NCBI GenBank assembly: GCA_002368575.1
Contig: DFEA01000094.1
Coordinates: forward strand, 1 to 29,639
DNA from: Lachnospiraceae bacterium UBA3814
GTDB taxonomy: Bacteria; Bacillota; Clostridia; Lachnospirales; Lachnospiraceae
Direction of reading: 5' to 3'
Length of the DNA: 29,639 nt
Both the position numbers and the translations under genes were made by a program. Positions 22,201 through 29,406 of this stretch are shown piece after piece. Numbering within the stretch: the stretch's first letter is position 1; each line of letters starts with the position of its first letter. The notes beneath the pieces were generated by a model. That model was given only the letters and a program-made list of their open reading frames with translations, made no database searches and was not told the origin of the DNA.

Positions 22201-22814
22201 TTAACGTCAACGCGATAGAGCAGTACAGGGAGCTCATGGAGCGCTACACCTTCTTAAAGCAGCAGCATGACGACCTGATAGAGGCCGAAAAGGCTTTGGA
22301 GGGAATAATCGCGGATCTTGATACTGCGATGAGAAAACAGTTCTCAGAGAAGTTTGAGGAGATCGCGAGGGAATTTGACAAGGTGTTCAAGGAGCTTTTC
22401 GGCGGAGGAAAGGGAACCCTGGAGCTTTCGGAGAGCGAGGATATCCTGGAGGCGGGAATAAGAGTGATAGCGCAGCCGCCGGGGAAAAAGCTTCAGAACA
22501 TGATGCAGCTTTCGGGCGGAGAAAAGGCTCTGTCCGCTATCGCGCTGCTTTTTGCGATACAGAACCTGAAGCCCTCGCCCTTCTGTCTGTTAGATGAGAT
22601 AGAAGCGGCTCTTGATGAATCAAACGTGGGAAGGTTTGCCGGGTATCTGCATAAGCTTACGGAGCATACCCAGTTCATAGTCATATCCCACAGGAGAGGG
22701 ACCATGGAGAAGGCTGACAGGCTTTATGGGATAACGATGCAGGAAAAGGGCGTATCAGCTCTTGTATCGGTATCGCTTGAGGATGATATCGAGGAGCTTG
22801 AGGAAAAACAGTAG
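19239..22814 (+). CDS. smc: Chromosome segregation ATPase SMC
   Basis: 1191 residues, typical for bacterial SMC. The N-terminal head has Walker A GPNGSGKSN (31-39) and the Q-loop region IIGQGQIDRIL. Two long coiled coils rich in Glu, Lys and Leu flank a hinge at about 515-650 (YGSSIRR through GGAVAGGAFHN). The C-terminal head has the signature LSGGEKALSAIALLF (near 1090) and Walker B PFCLLDEIEAALD (near 1115). With ScpA and ScpB it forms the condensin that organises replicated origins; neither partner gene is in the window. The start overlaps the rnc stop, and ftsY follows by 24 nt. Confidence 0.97.
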   Translation: MYLKSIEVHGFKSFANRIKFEFHNGITAIVGPNGSGKSNVADAVRWVLGEQSAKQLRGASMQDVIFSGTEMRKPMGYAYVAITLDNSDHKLPVEYDELTVSRRVYRSGESEYLINGIACRLKDVNEMFYDTGIGKEGYSIIGQGQIDRILSGKPEERRELFDEAAGIVKFKRRKAAAIKKLESEKQNLEKVSITLSELERQVEPLRGQSETARKYLEKKEKLKNLDINLFLLDSLRSRDELKSLDEKLQIASAELDAAKEGHERNKAQYAALTEAVKALDEEIQKKQKALSESGLLKEKLEGEIKLSGERINSARNNIELFNEQMVSGNDKIAASERELEGLNVRLSEVTGELSSLDKENSGSKSVLSGLTKQIDELTAGIARDNEEVVRLVRERAAVKEEIGRFDTMLEQAKLRKADVQSRLIMAKTQENEHEKTAGRLLEELNNINAEILSADKELQEREKGLASFKKRLEEKDNERQEAYVQLNRQKSKLDAIRNIAERYEGYGSSIRRVMEKKEHGNRKIIGVVADIMNVSREYETAIEVALGGNIQNIITEDDATAKDMIRFLKDNRLGRATFMPLTTVQGRGEYKRPEVRDEKGFLGIASELVSVNHRYDEVVSQLLGEIVIVDKYDNARNIAKKYNQRLRLVTLDGEYFTPGGAVAGGAFHNSSNLLGRKREMDKLSDGIEEARRKVEQAESDLESIKAERTRERAAIEELREHLQELSLRQNTAQVNVDTENERKKAFSEDFNRLNHESSDLEKQLADMAQNKDDINLRIAASEEREKELNAEIAEFGKKLSALRDEQSVHVLNSAELDRRLLKLQGEKEYVEKDIERTKSTLLGLKKELSELEERIGRENKEIENRQRDISEIEKTIRSFSDKKDDSEEEIRAAKEKKDSLTATQADFFKQSEELQNRIASLDKEVFRLNSIKERLEEEQEKQISYMWAEYEMTLSKAQAYKDEELKDTAAIKKSIYSLKDQIKALGDVNVNAIEQYRELMERYTFLKQQHDDLIEAEKALEGIIADLDTAMRKQFSEKFEEIAREFDKVFKELFGGGKGTLELSESEDILEAGIRVIAQPPGKKLQNMMQLSGGEKALSAIALLFAIQNLKPSPFCLLDEIEAALDESNVGRFAGYLHKLTEHTQFIVISHRRGTMEKADRLYGITMQEKGVSALVSVSLEDDIEELEEKQ

Positions 22815-22838
22815 GGTTCCTGTGGATCGGAGCGGATT

Positions 22839-24089
22839 ATGGCATTTAGATGGTTTTGGCAGAAAAAGGAAGAGCCGGTAAAGGAAAGTACGGAAAGTAC
22901 GGAGGATGTCCTTCCGGCAGAGGAGGAGCCCAATGAGGAGCTGACAGAGGAACTGACAGAAGATGCCCCTGAGGCTATGACGGAGGAGTTCCCTGAGGCT
23001 GTAACGGAGGAGTCCCCTGAGGCTGTAACGGAGGAGCCCTCTGAGGATATGACGGAGGCGCCGGCTGAGGCTTATGCCGCTTCAGAGACCGGGGAGGGTG
23101 AGATGCCCGATACCTTTTCGGAAGCGCTGGAGGGGCCCTTAAGTGAGGAAGCAAAGGAGCTTCCGGATACTGAGGGAACGAAAAAGGAGGGCTTTTTCAG
23201 CCGTCTCGTAAAGGGGCTTTCAAAGACCAGAAGCTCTATATCCGAGGGTCTCAATGCGCTTTTTTCAGCCTCAGGCATAGATGATGATTTTTATGACGAG
23301 ATGGAGGAGATCCTCATCACCAGCGATATAGGGGTGCAATCCACTGAGGAGATCATAGAGACCCTTAAGGAGCAGGTGAAGGAAAAGCATATCAGAGAGC
23401 CGGAGGAATGCAGAACGCTGCTGAATGATATCATGGTGGATATGCTCTCAAGAATCGAAGCGGATTATTCCTTTGAGGACGAGCGTTCAGTGGTCATGGT
23501 GGTGGGAGTCAACGGCGCCGGAAAGACGACTACCATCGGAAAGCTTGCTTCCATAATGCGGCAGAAGGGAAGGAGCGTTCTGGTCGCGGCCGCGGATACC
23601 TTCAGGGCCGCAGCCGGGGAGCAGCTCAAGGTATGGGTAGACAGAGCCGGCGCGGATTACATAAAGGGCAGCGAGGGGCAGGATCCGGCCTCTGTGGTGT
23701 ACGATGCCATGCAGGCCGCAAAGGCCAGAAGCATTGATATCGTTTTCTGTGACACCGCGGGAAGGCTTCATAATAAGAAGAACCTTATGCAGGAGCTCGA
23801 GAAGATGAGGAGGATCGTTTCGAGAGAGAATCCCGATGCAAGGGTCGAGACTCTGATCGTGCTTGACGGCACCACCGGACAGAACGCCATCGCCCAGGCA
23901 CGGGAGTTCATGGCGGCGGCAAAGGTCACCGGGGCAGTTATCACAAAGCTTGACGGTACCGCCCGGGGCGGGATCGCCTTTGCCATACAGAATGAGCTTG
24001 AGATACCTGTTAAATATATAGGGGTAGGGGAAGCAATAGAGGATCTGCAGCGGTTTGATCCCGGGGCTTTTGTAAAGGCTATTTTGTGA
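22839..24089 (+). CDS. ftsY: Signal recognition particle receptor FtsY
   Basis: 416 residues. The acidic N-terminal A domain (about 1-110) includes a repeated PEAxTEExx block. The NG domain follows: helical N part, then G1 GVNGAGKTTTIGKLA (near 222), ADTFRAAAGEQL, DTAGRLHNK (near 305), TKLDGTARGG (near 369) and the terminal GVGEAIEDLQRFDPGAFVKAI. It docks SRP-ribosome complexes at the membrane. The ribosome site GGAG lies about 8 nt upstream. It follows smc by 24 nt; the order rnc-smc-ftsY is standard in Firmicutes. Confidence 0.96.
   Translation: MAFRWFWQKKEEPVKESTESTEDVLPAEEEPNEELTEELTEDAPEAMTEEFPEAVTEESPEAVTEEPSEDMTEAPAEAYAASETGEGEMPDTFSEALEGPLSEEAKELPDTEGTKKEGFFSRLVKGLSKTRSSISEGLNALFSASGIDDDFYDEMEEILITSDIGVQSTEEIIETLKEQVKEKHIREPEECRTLLNDIMVDMLSRIEADYSFEDERSVVMVVGVNGAGKTTTIGKLASIMRQKGRSVLVAAADTFRAAAGEQLKVWVDRAGADYIKGSEGQDPASVVYDAMQAAKARSIDIVFCDTAGRLHNKKNLMQELEKMRRIVSRENPDARVETLIVLDGTTGQNAIAQAREFMAAAKVTGAVITKLDGTARGGIAFAIQNELEIPVKYIGVGEAIEDLQRFDPGAFVKAIL
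22968..23072 (+). repeat. 24-bp tandem coding repeats in ftsY
   Basis: Four copies of a 24-bp unit plus a partial fifth (22968-22991, 22992-23015, 23016-23039, 23040-23063, then 23064-23072) encode PEAxTEEx-type octapeptides. Copies two and three are nearly identical in DNA, implying recent slippage expansion in the disordered A domain. Confidence 0.8.
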
Positions 24090-24145
24090 TACTATAGGAA
24101 ACGAGTTTATTTGTTTACCGTAATTGACAGGATCAGGAGAGGAAG

Positions 24146-25513
24146 ATGAGCAATTTAAGCAACATGTTAAGTAAACAGGGAAATACTCAGAGCGGAGGCG
24201 GAAAAGCTTCTCAGAGACAGAACGGAAGAAATACCCAGAATACGAATAACACACAGCCTAAGCCGGAGCCCAAGCCGGAGCCGATGGTCTCCCAGACCGG
24301 TATGCTTACTCTGGACAGCTTTGAGGAGGCCAGTGACATCGTAAAGAACGTCACTAATGAGACCAAGCTGATCTACAGCAATTATCTTTCCGGTATGACA
24401 GGCAACAAGGTCTATCTTAAGCCCGAAAACATGCAGATGACGGGAGCTTATAAGGTAAGGGGCGCATTTTACAAGGTGAGCACGCTGTCGGATGAGGAAA
24501 AGGAGGCGGGGATAATCACCGCTTCAGCGGGCAATCACGCGCAGGGAGTTGCATATGCCGCAGCCGCCTTCGGGATAAATGCCGTCATCGTCATGCCTAC
24601 GACCACACCTCTCATAAAGGTCAACCGGACAAAGGAATTCGGCGCGGAGGTCATACTTTACGGCGATGTTTATGATGATGCGGCTGAAAAGGCTATTGAG
24701 CTTGCAAAGGAAAACAATTATACCTTCATCCATCCTTTTGATGACCTGGCTGTGGCTACAGGGCAGGGAACTATTGCCATGGAGATCTTTAAGGAGCTTC
24801 CTTTGGTTGACATAATACTGGTACCCATCGGAGGAGGCGGCCTGGCCGCGGGAGTGTCCACCCTTGCAAAGCTTCTAAATCCCAAGATAAGGGTCATCGG
24901 CGTAGAGCCGCAGGGGGCTGCGTGCATGAGTGAATCCATAAAGGCCGGGAAGGTGGTCACCCTGAAGAATGTAAATACCATAGCTGACGGGACAGCGGTA
25001 AAGACTCCGGGTTCCCTTGTGTTCCCCTATGTCCAGAAGAACCTGGACGCCGTTATCACGGTACCTGATGAGGAACTCATAGTCTCCTTCCTTGATATGG
25101 TGGAGAACCATAAAATGATCGTTGAAAACTCAGGTCTTCTTACCGTTGCCGCGCTCAAACAGATAGATGAGAAGAACAAAAAGATCGTCGCGATATTAAG
25201 CGGCGGCAATATGGACGTCATTACCATGTCCTCGGTGGTACAGCAGGGGCTTATAATGAGAGACCGGATCTTTACGGTTTCCGTCCTTCTTCCCGACAAG
25301 CCCGGAGAGCTTTCGAGGGTTGCTGATGTTATCGCAAAGCAGAACGGAAATGTCATAAAGCTTGAGCACAATCAGTTCGTCACCACCAACAGAAGCGCTG
25401 CCGTTGAACTGCGCATTACCCTTGAGGCCTTCGGAAGCGAACATAAGAAGGAGATCATGGATGCTCTCGACAAGGGGAAATACCGTCCCAAGGTAGTAAG
25501 GACCTCGGTGTGA
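24146..25513 (+). CDS. ilvA: Threonine ammonia-lyase with C-terminal ACT domain and N-terminal low-complexity tail
   Basis: 455 residues. PLP-dependent deamination of threonine to 2-oxobutanoate, feeding isoleucine synthesis or catabolism. The PLP lysine is Lys103 in TGAYKVRGAF. The Asn loop is SAGNHAQGVA, the phosphate-binding loop is GGGGLAAGV and the late motif is SGGNMD. A single ACT domain (about 380-455, TVSVLLPDKPGELSRVADVI) fits the short catabolic/biosynthetic TdcB-like class. The first 52 residues are Gln/Asn/Gly-rich and end in KPEPKPEP; family members normally begin near Met53 (MLTLDSF). The AGGAGAGG site right before ATG 24146 supports the long start. It is embedded between ftsY and ylxM. 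Confidence 0.93.
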   Translation: MSNLSNMLSKQGNTQSGGGKASQRQNGRNTQNTNNTQPKPEPKPEPMVSQTGMLTLDSFEEASDIVKNVTNETKLIYSNYLSGMTGNKVYLKPENMQMTGAYKVRGAFYKVSTLSDEEKEAGIITASAGNHAQGVAYAAAAFGINAVIVMPTTTPLIKVNRTKEFGAEVILYGDVYDDAAEKAIELAKENNYTFIHPFDDLAVATGQGTIAMEIFKELPLVDIILVPIGGGGLAAGVSTLAKLLNPKIRVIGVEPQGAACMSESIKAGKVVTLKNVNTIADGTAVKTPGSLVFPYVQKNLDAVITVPDEELIVSFLDMVENHKMIVENSGLLTVAALKQIDEKNKKIVAILSGGNMDVITMSSVVQQGLIMRDRIFTVSVLLPDKPGELSRVADVIAKQNGNVIKLEHNQFVTTNRSAAVELRITLEAFGSEHKKEIMDALDKGKYRPKVVRTSV

Positions 25514-25878
25514 TGGAGAGGATCGTAAAGCAGAATCTTCTTTATGATTTTTACGGAGAGCTCCTTACAGAGCACCAGCGGCAGATCTATGAGGATGCCA
25601 TCTTCAATGATATGTCCCTTTCCGAGATTTCGGAGAATTACGGAATAACCAGGCAGGGCGTTCATGATATCATAAAAAGATGCGACAGAGCGCTTGCTGA
25701 TTATGAGGACAAGCTTAAGCTGATAGCGCGGTTTGAAAGGGTAAGGGGCAGTGTTTATGAGCTTTCCGGGCTTATCCGGCGGCTTTTGGAGCACGGCAGG
25801 GAAAGCGGGGAGGATGAGCTTGACAGTACGCTTGAGCACGCGCTGGGGCTTACTGAGGATATACTTGCCGGGCTGTAA
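25513..25878 (+). CDS. ylxM: YlxM-family helix-turn-helix protein (UPF0122)
   Basis: 121 residues. The N-terminal half is a sigma-70 region-4-like helix-turn-helix: LLTEHQRQIYEDAIFNDMSLSEISENYGITRQGVHDIIKRC. The C-terminal half is helical. YlxM is encoded next to ffh throughout Firmicutes and Mollicutes and modulates the SRP pathway. ATG 25513 overlaps the ilvA stop (TGATG); GTG 25510 is one codon earlier. Unusually, a terminator and a promoter separate it from ffh, so it shares a transcript with ilvA rather than with ffh. Confidence 0.9.
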   Translation: MERIVKQNLLYDFYGELLTEHQRQIYEDAIFNDMSLSEISENYGITRQGVHDIIKRCDRALADYEDKLKLIARFERVRGSVYELSGLIRRLLEHGRESGEDELDSTLEHALGLTEDILAGL

Positions 25879-25889
25879 AGAAAAAATAC

Positions 25890-25918
25890 TTGACACAGGA
25901 AGGATTATTGGTTATAGT
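25890..25918 (+). promoter_or_regulatory. Sigma-A promoter for ffh, inside a terminator hairpin
   Basis: Perfect TTGACA (25890-25895), 17-nt spacer, TATAGT (25913-25918). The -35 overlaps the left arm and the -10 lies in the loop of the hairpin 25893-25929. The start point would fall near 25925, in the right arm. Confidence 0.8.
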
Positions 25919-25939
25919 CTTCCCTGTGTTTATTTTTTA
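25893..25939 (+). terminator. Intrinsic terminator after ylxM
   Basis: ACACAGGAAG (25893-25902) pairs with CTTCCCTGTGT (25919-25929) with one bulged C, followed by TTTATTTTTT. An A-tract AAAAAA at 25881-25886 lies before it. The loop contains the ffh -10 element. Confidence 0.7.
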
Positions 25940-25969
25940 TGACAGTAGCTTAGGCCGGAAAGGGATCGT

Positions 25970-27319
25970 ATGGCATTTGAGAGCCTGACAGATAAACTGC
26001 AGAACGTCTTTAAAAAGCTAAGGAGCAAGGGAAGGCTTACCGAGGAGGATGTCAGGACCGCCTTAAAGGAGGTCAAGCTTGCCCTTTTGGAGGCCGATGT
26101 CAATTTCAAGGTGGTCAAGCAGTTTATTAAGTCGGTCGAGGAACGGGCCGTGGGACAGGACGTTATGAACGGTCTTAATCCCGGGCAGATGGTCATAAAG
26201 ATCGTTAATGATGAGATGGTTGCCCTTATGGGCTCCGAGACAAAGGAAATAGCTCTTGAGCCGGGTAAGGCAAGGACCGTGATCATGATGTGCGGCCTTC
26301 AGGGCGCAGGAAAGACGACGACCGCGGCCAAGATAGCGGGAAAGCTTAAGCAGAAGGGCAAGAAATGTCTTCTGACCGCCTGTGATGTATACAGGCCCGC
26401 GGCTATCACACAGCTTGAGATCAACGCGAAAAAGCAGGAGGTGGATTTCTTTTCCGTACCGGATTGCCGTGATGTAAGGAGGATAGTAAGGGAAGCCTCC
26501 GAATACGCGGATAAAAACGGACACAACGTTATTATCCTCGATACGGCCGGGCGCCTTCAGATCGATGAGGAGATGATGGAGGAGCTTTCAGCCATCAAGA
26601 GGGAGATCACGGTGCACCAGACCATTCTGGTGGTGGACGCGATGACCGGACAGGAGGCGGTAAATGTTGCAAAGGCCTTTGATGAAAAAACGGGCATCGA
26701 CGGGGTGATCCTTTCAAAGATGGACGGAGACGCCAGGGGCGGTGCGGCCCTGTCCGTTAAGGCAGTTACGGGAAAGCCCGTTCTCTATGTAGGTATGGGT
26801 GAAAAGCTGTCAGACCTTGAACAGTTTTATCCCGACAGAATGGCTAACCGTATTCTGGGAATGGGCGATATCCTTACGCTCATCGAAAAGGCCCAGGAGA
26901 ACCTTGATATTGACGAGGATAAGGGAAGAGAGACCTATAACAAGCTTAAAAAAGGGAAATTTGATTTTGAGGACTATCTGGAAAGCATGACCCAGATGAA
27001 GAAGATGGGAGGAATAGCAGGTATCCTCGGGATGATGCCCGGCATGTTCGGGGGAATTAAGAACAGTGATATAGAAGCCGCTGTTGATGAAACAAAGCTG
27101 TCAAGGATGGAGGCCATAGTCCTTTCAATGACAAGGGAGGAGAGAAGGAATCCCGATATCCTGAGCCCTTCCAGGAAATACAGGATAGCTAAGGGCGCCG
27201 GTGTGGACATATCCGAGGTTAACCGTTTTGTCAAGCAGTTTGAGCAGTCAAGAAAAATGATAAAGCAGTTCCCTTCCATGATGGGAGGGAAGCGGGGCAA
27301 GTTCAAGCTCCCCTTCTGA
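25970..27319 (+). CDS. ffh: Signal recognition particle protein Ffh
   Basis: 449 residues, the SRP54 GTPase. The N domain is at 1-95 (ALKEVKLALLEADVNFKVV). The G domain has G1 GLQGAGKTTT (109-118), CDVYRPAAITQL, DTAGRLQID (191-199), SKMDGDARGG and GMGEKLSDLEQFYPDRMANRILGMGD. The M domain is Met-rich (MTQMKKMGGIAGILGMMPGMFGG) and ends SMMGGKRGKFKLPF; it binds SRP RNA and signal peptides. It has its own promoter and a GAAAGGG ribosome site. The SRP RNA gene is not in the window. Confidence 0.97.
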   Translation: MAFESLTDKLQNVFKKLRSKGRLTEEDVRTALKEVKLALLEADVNFKVVKQFIKSVEERAVGQDVMNGLNPGQMVIKIVNDEMVALMGSETKEIALEPGKARTVIMMCGLQGAGKTTTAAKIAGKLKQKGKKCLLTACDVYRPAAITQLEINAKKQEVDFFSVPDCRDVRRIVREASEYADKNGHNVIILDTAGRLQIDEEMMEELSAIKREITVHQTILVVDAMTGQEAVNVAKAFDEKTGIDGVILSKMDGDARGGAALSVKAVTGKPVLYVGMGEKLSDLEQFYPDRMANRILGMGDILTLIEKAQENLDIDEDKGRETYNKLKKGKFDFEDYLESMTQMKKMGGIAGILGMMPGMFGGIKNSDIEAAVDETKLSRMEAIVLSMTREERRNPDILSPSRKYRIAKGAGVDISEVNRFVKQFEQSRKMIKQFPSMMGGKRGKFKLPF

Positions 27320-27409
27320 CTAAGCGGCAAAGCAGCTTAACAGGGTACAGCGGAGGCTGAGGGATCAGCTTCCGATGATCAATATATAATATTTATGGAG
27401 GAAATAAGA

Positions 27410-27655
27410 ATGGCAGTAAAAATCAGACTCAGAAGAATGGGACAGAAGAAATCTCCGTTTTACAGAGTGATCGTAGCGGATGCACGCTCACCCCGTGACG
27501 GAAGGTTCATCGAGGAGATCGGGACCTATGATCCCCGTACAGAGCCCAGTACCATCAAGATCAATGAAGAGCTTGCAAAAAAATGGCTCGGAAACGGAGC
27601 CCAGCCTACGGAGACGGTCGCAAAGCTCTTTAAGATAGCAGGTATCGAAAAATAG
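27410..27655 (+). CDS. rpsP: 30S ribosomal protein S16
   Basis: 81 residues starting MAVKIRLRRMGQKKSPFYRVIVAD, the canonical S16 N-terminus, with the family segment DARSPRDGRFIEEIGTYDP. The start is ATG 27410 because GGAGG stands 9 nt upstream; the in-frame ATG at 27395 overlaps that ribosome site. A small hairpin (27351-27358 with 27367-27374) lies in the 90-nt gap after ffh. It heads a ribosome-maturation group with khpA, rimM and trmD. Confidence 0.96.
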   Translation: MAVKIRLRRMGQKKSPFYRVIVADARSPRDGRFIEEIGTYDPRTEPSTIKINEELAKKWLGNGAQPTETVAKLFKIAGIEK

Positions 27656-27675
27656 ATCGCAACGGAGGTAAAATG

Positions 27676-27909
27676 ATGAAGGAATTAGTAGAAATAATCG
27701 CAAAATCCCTCGTTGAGAATCCGGATCAGGTCGTAGTTACACAGAGAGAGGATGAGAGAGCAATCATCATCGAATTACGCGTTGCACAATCAGATATGGG
27801 CAAGGTTATAGGAAAGCAGGGGAGGATAGCCAAGGCTATCCGTTCTGTCGTAAAGGCCGCGTCCGCGAAGGAAACCAGAAAGGTACTGGTGGACATTATT
27901 CAGGATTAA
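27676..27909 (+). CDS. khpA: KH-domain RNA-binding protein KhpA
   Basis: 77 residues, a single KH domain (YlqC family). The GxxG loop is VIGKQGRIAKAI, preceded by REDERAIIIELRV. KhpA with KhpB binds RNA and affects cell elongation and division in Gram-positives. GGAGG is 7 nt before ATG 27676; ATG 27673 one codon earlier is possible but closer than usual. It is always found between rpsP and rimM in this lineage. Confidence 0.94.
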   Translation: MKELVEIIAKSLVENPDQVVVTQREDERAIIIELRVAQSDMGKVIGKQGRIAKAIRSVVKAASAKETRKVLVDIIQD

Positions 27910-27937
27910 AAGGAAATATTTCCATGAAAAGGCTGTT

Positions 27938-28444
27938 ATGGAAGATATTTTAAAGACAGGAATAATCACATCCGCTCACGGGGTCAGGGGTGAGGTCAAG
28001 GTCTTTCCCACTACTGATGACGTAAGGAGATTTAAAAGGCTTAAGGAGGTCTTGCTTGAGGGCGAGGAGGGCTTCACCACCCTGAGGCTTGAGAGCGTGA
28101 AGCTTTTCAAGCAGTTTGCCATCGTGAAATTTGAAGGCCTTGACAGTCGCGATGATGTGGAAAGGCTCAGGGGCAGGGGGCTCTATGTGACAAGAGAGAA
28201 TGCGGTAAAGCTCGAAAAGGATGAGTATTACATCGCGGATCTCATAGGCATGGAGGTGACGGACGAAGAGGGTAAAAGGCTCGGAGTCCTTAAGGACGTT
28301 ATGGACAATAAGGCTAATGATGTTTATATCATAGAGCTTTCGGACGGCAGGGAGCTTCTGCTGCCCGCAATTAAGCAGTGTATCCTTGACGTGGATGTGG
28401 AAGGCATGAAAATGAAGGTTCATGTACTGGAGGGACTGCTGTGA
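27938..28444 (+). CDS. rimM: 16S rRNA processing protein RimM
   Basis: 168 residues. It assists 30S head assembly by binding S19. The N-terminal beta-barrel contains KTGIITSAHGVRGEVKVFPTT and a GLDSRDDVERLRG segment. The PRC-barrel contains YYIADLIGMEV and ANDVYII, then ELLLPAI near the end. The length is typical. The start follows AAAAGG with a 6-nt spacing. The stop overlaps the trmD GTG start by 4 nt. Confidence 0.95.
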   Translation: MEDILKTGIITSAHGVRGEVKVFPTTDDVRRFKRLKEVLLEGEEGFTTLRLESVKLFKQFAIVKFEGLDSRDDVERLRGRGLYVTRENAVKLEKDEYYIADLIGMEVTDEEGKRLGVLKDVMDNKANDVYIIELSDGRELLLPAIKQCILDVDVEGMKMKVHVLEGLL

Positions 28445-29157
28445 CAGGGTTTCATGTGCTTACCCTCTTTCCGGAAATGATAATAAACGGGCTTGGCGAA
28501 AGCATTACAGGCAGAAGCATCGAAAGAGGCTTTGTAGGGCTTGAGGCCGTAAACATAAGGGACTATGCCTTCAACAAACACCACAAGGTCGACGATTATA
28601 TTTACGGCGGCGGGGCAGGGATGTTAATGCAGGCCGAGCCCGTATACCAGTGCTTTAAGGCCGTGGAGGAAAGGATAAGGGAAGGCGGCAACATAAAGCC
28701 CTTAAGATGCATATACATGACTCCCCAGGGAAGGGTTTTCAACCAGCAGATCGCAAAGGAGCTTTCCGGTGAGGAGGACATCATAATCCTGTGCGGTCAC
28801 TATGAGGGCATTGACGAGAGGGTGCTTGAGGAGATAGTCACGGACAATATATCCATCGGAGATTATGTGCTGACGGGAGGCGAGCTTCCTGCGATGGTGC
28901 TTATCGATGCGGTGTCAAGGCTGATACCGGGGGTCCTGAATAACGAAGCCTCCAGCGATACCGAGTCCTTTGAGGACGGGCTGCTTGAATATCCACAGTA
29001 TTCCCGGCCGGAGGTATGGCGCGGGAAAAGGGTTCCCGAGGTCCTTCTTTCGGGCCATCACGAGAATGTTGAAAAGTGGAGAAGGGCTCAGTCGGTGATC
29101 AGAACAAGAGAGAGAAGACCGGATCTTCTGTCGGAAACCGGATGCCGGTGTCATTAA
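28441..29157 (+). CDS. trmD: tRNA (guanine37-N1)-methyltransferase TrmD
   Basis: 238 residues. It methylates G37 next to the anticodon, preventing frameshifts. The SPOUT trefoil-knot motifs are LCGHYEGIDERV and SIGDYVLTGGELPA. The N-terminus is FHVLTLFPEMI and the tRNA-contact region is DDYIYGGGAGMLM. It starts with GTG 28441, overlapping the rimM stop by 4 nt (GTGA), the usual coupling of these genes. The last codons lie in the left arm of a 17-bp inverted repeat. Confidence 0.96.
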   Translation: MTGFHVLTLFPEMIINGLGESITGRSIERGFVGLEAVNIRDYAFNKHHKVDDYIYGGGAGMLMQAEPVYQCFKAVEERIREGGNIKPLRCIYMTPQGRVFNQQIAKELSGEEDIIILCGHYEGIDERVLEEIVTDNISIGDYVLTGGELPAMVLIDAVSRLIPGVLNNEASSDTESFEDGLLEYPQYSRPEVWRGKRVPEVLLSGHHENVEKWRRAQSVIRTRERRPDLLSETGCRCH

Positions 29158-29224
29158 CTTAAGCTGCTATAGAATGAAACCTTCGCTGAGTCGTGGCTTA
29201 CAATGTGAGCTTAAGTTAATGACA
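29149..29224. repeat. 17-bp inverted repeat flanking the trmD-rplS junction
   Basis: TGTCATTAACTTAAGCT (29149-29165) is perfectly repeated in inverse at 29208-29224, with 42 bp between. The left arm includes the trmD stop codon. No T-tract and no flanking target duplication are visible. Confidence 0.7.
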
Positions 29225-29264
29225 TTGCAGCTGAAAAAATCTGCGGTGAATCGGCGTATTGTGC

Positions 29265-29293
29265 TTGCATTTCACGGTGCCGCATGCTAAAAT
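29265..29293 (+). promoter_or_regulatory. Sigma-A promoter for rplS
   Basis: TTGCAT (29265-29270), 17-nt spacer, TAAAAT (29288-29293). The expected start near 29300 gives a leader of about 105 nt. rplS can therefore be transcribed apart from trmD. Confidence 0.7.
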
Positions 29294-29299
29294 AGTTAC

Positions 29300-29406
29300 C
29301 GCTGTGGCTTTGTGTATATTTATAACGGGTCACAACTGACGATGAATCAGAGACGGTCCGCTTGATCAGAGGGTCAATGAACGTCCGATAATAAAAGGAG
29401 GTCGAA
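29300..29406 (+). promoter_or_regulatory. rplS 5' leader, possible L19 autoregulatory RNA
   Basis: This is a leader of about 105 nt between the predicted start point and rplS, ending in the strong site AAAGGAGG. L19 leaders that bind their own product are known in low-GC Gram-positives. The repeated GGTC/GACC-like blocks here could form stems, but no consensus was recognised by eye. Confidence 0.35.

Noticed and set aside
27385..27390. Perfect TATAAT just before rpsP
   Set aside because: A start about 7 nt later would fall in the rpsP ribosome site, and no -35 is present at the right distance.
27395..27409. ATG 27395 as the S16 start
   Set aside because: It overlaps the GGAGG site that serves ATG 27410, and S16 proteins begin MAVKIRLRR.
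29149..29224. MITE with terminal inverted repeats
   Set aside because: No target-site duplication flanks the arms and no second copy is visible in the window; it is kept only as an inverted repeat.
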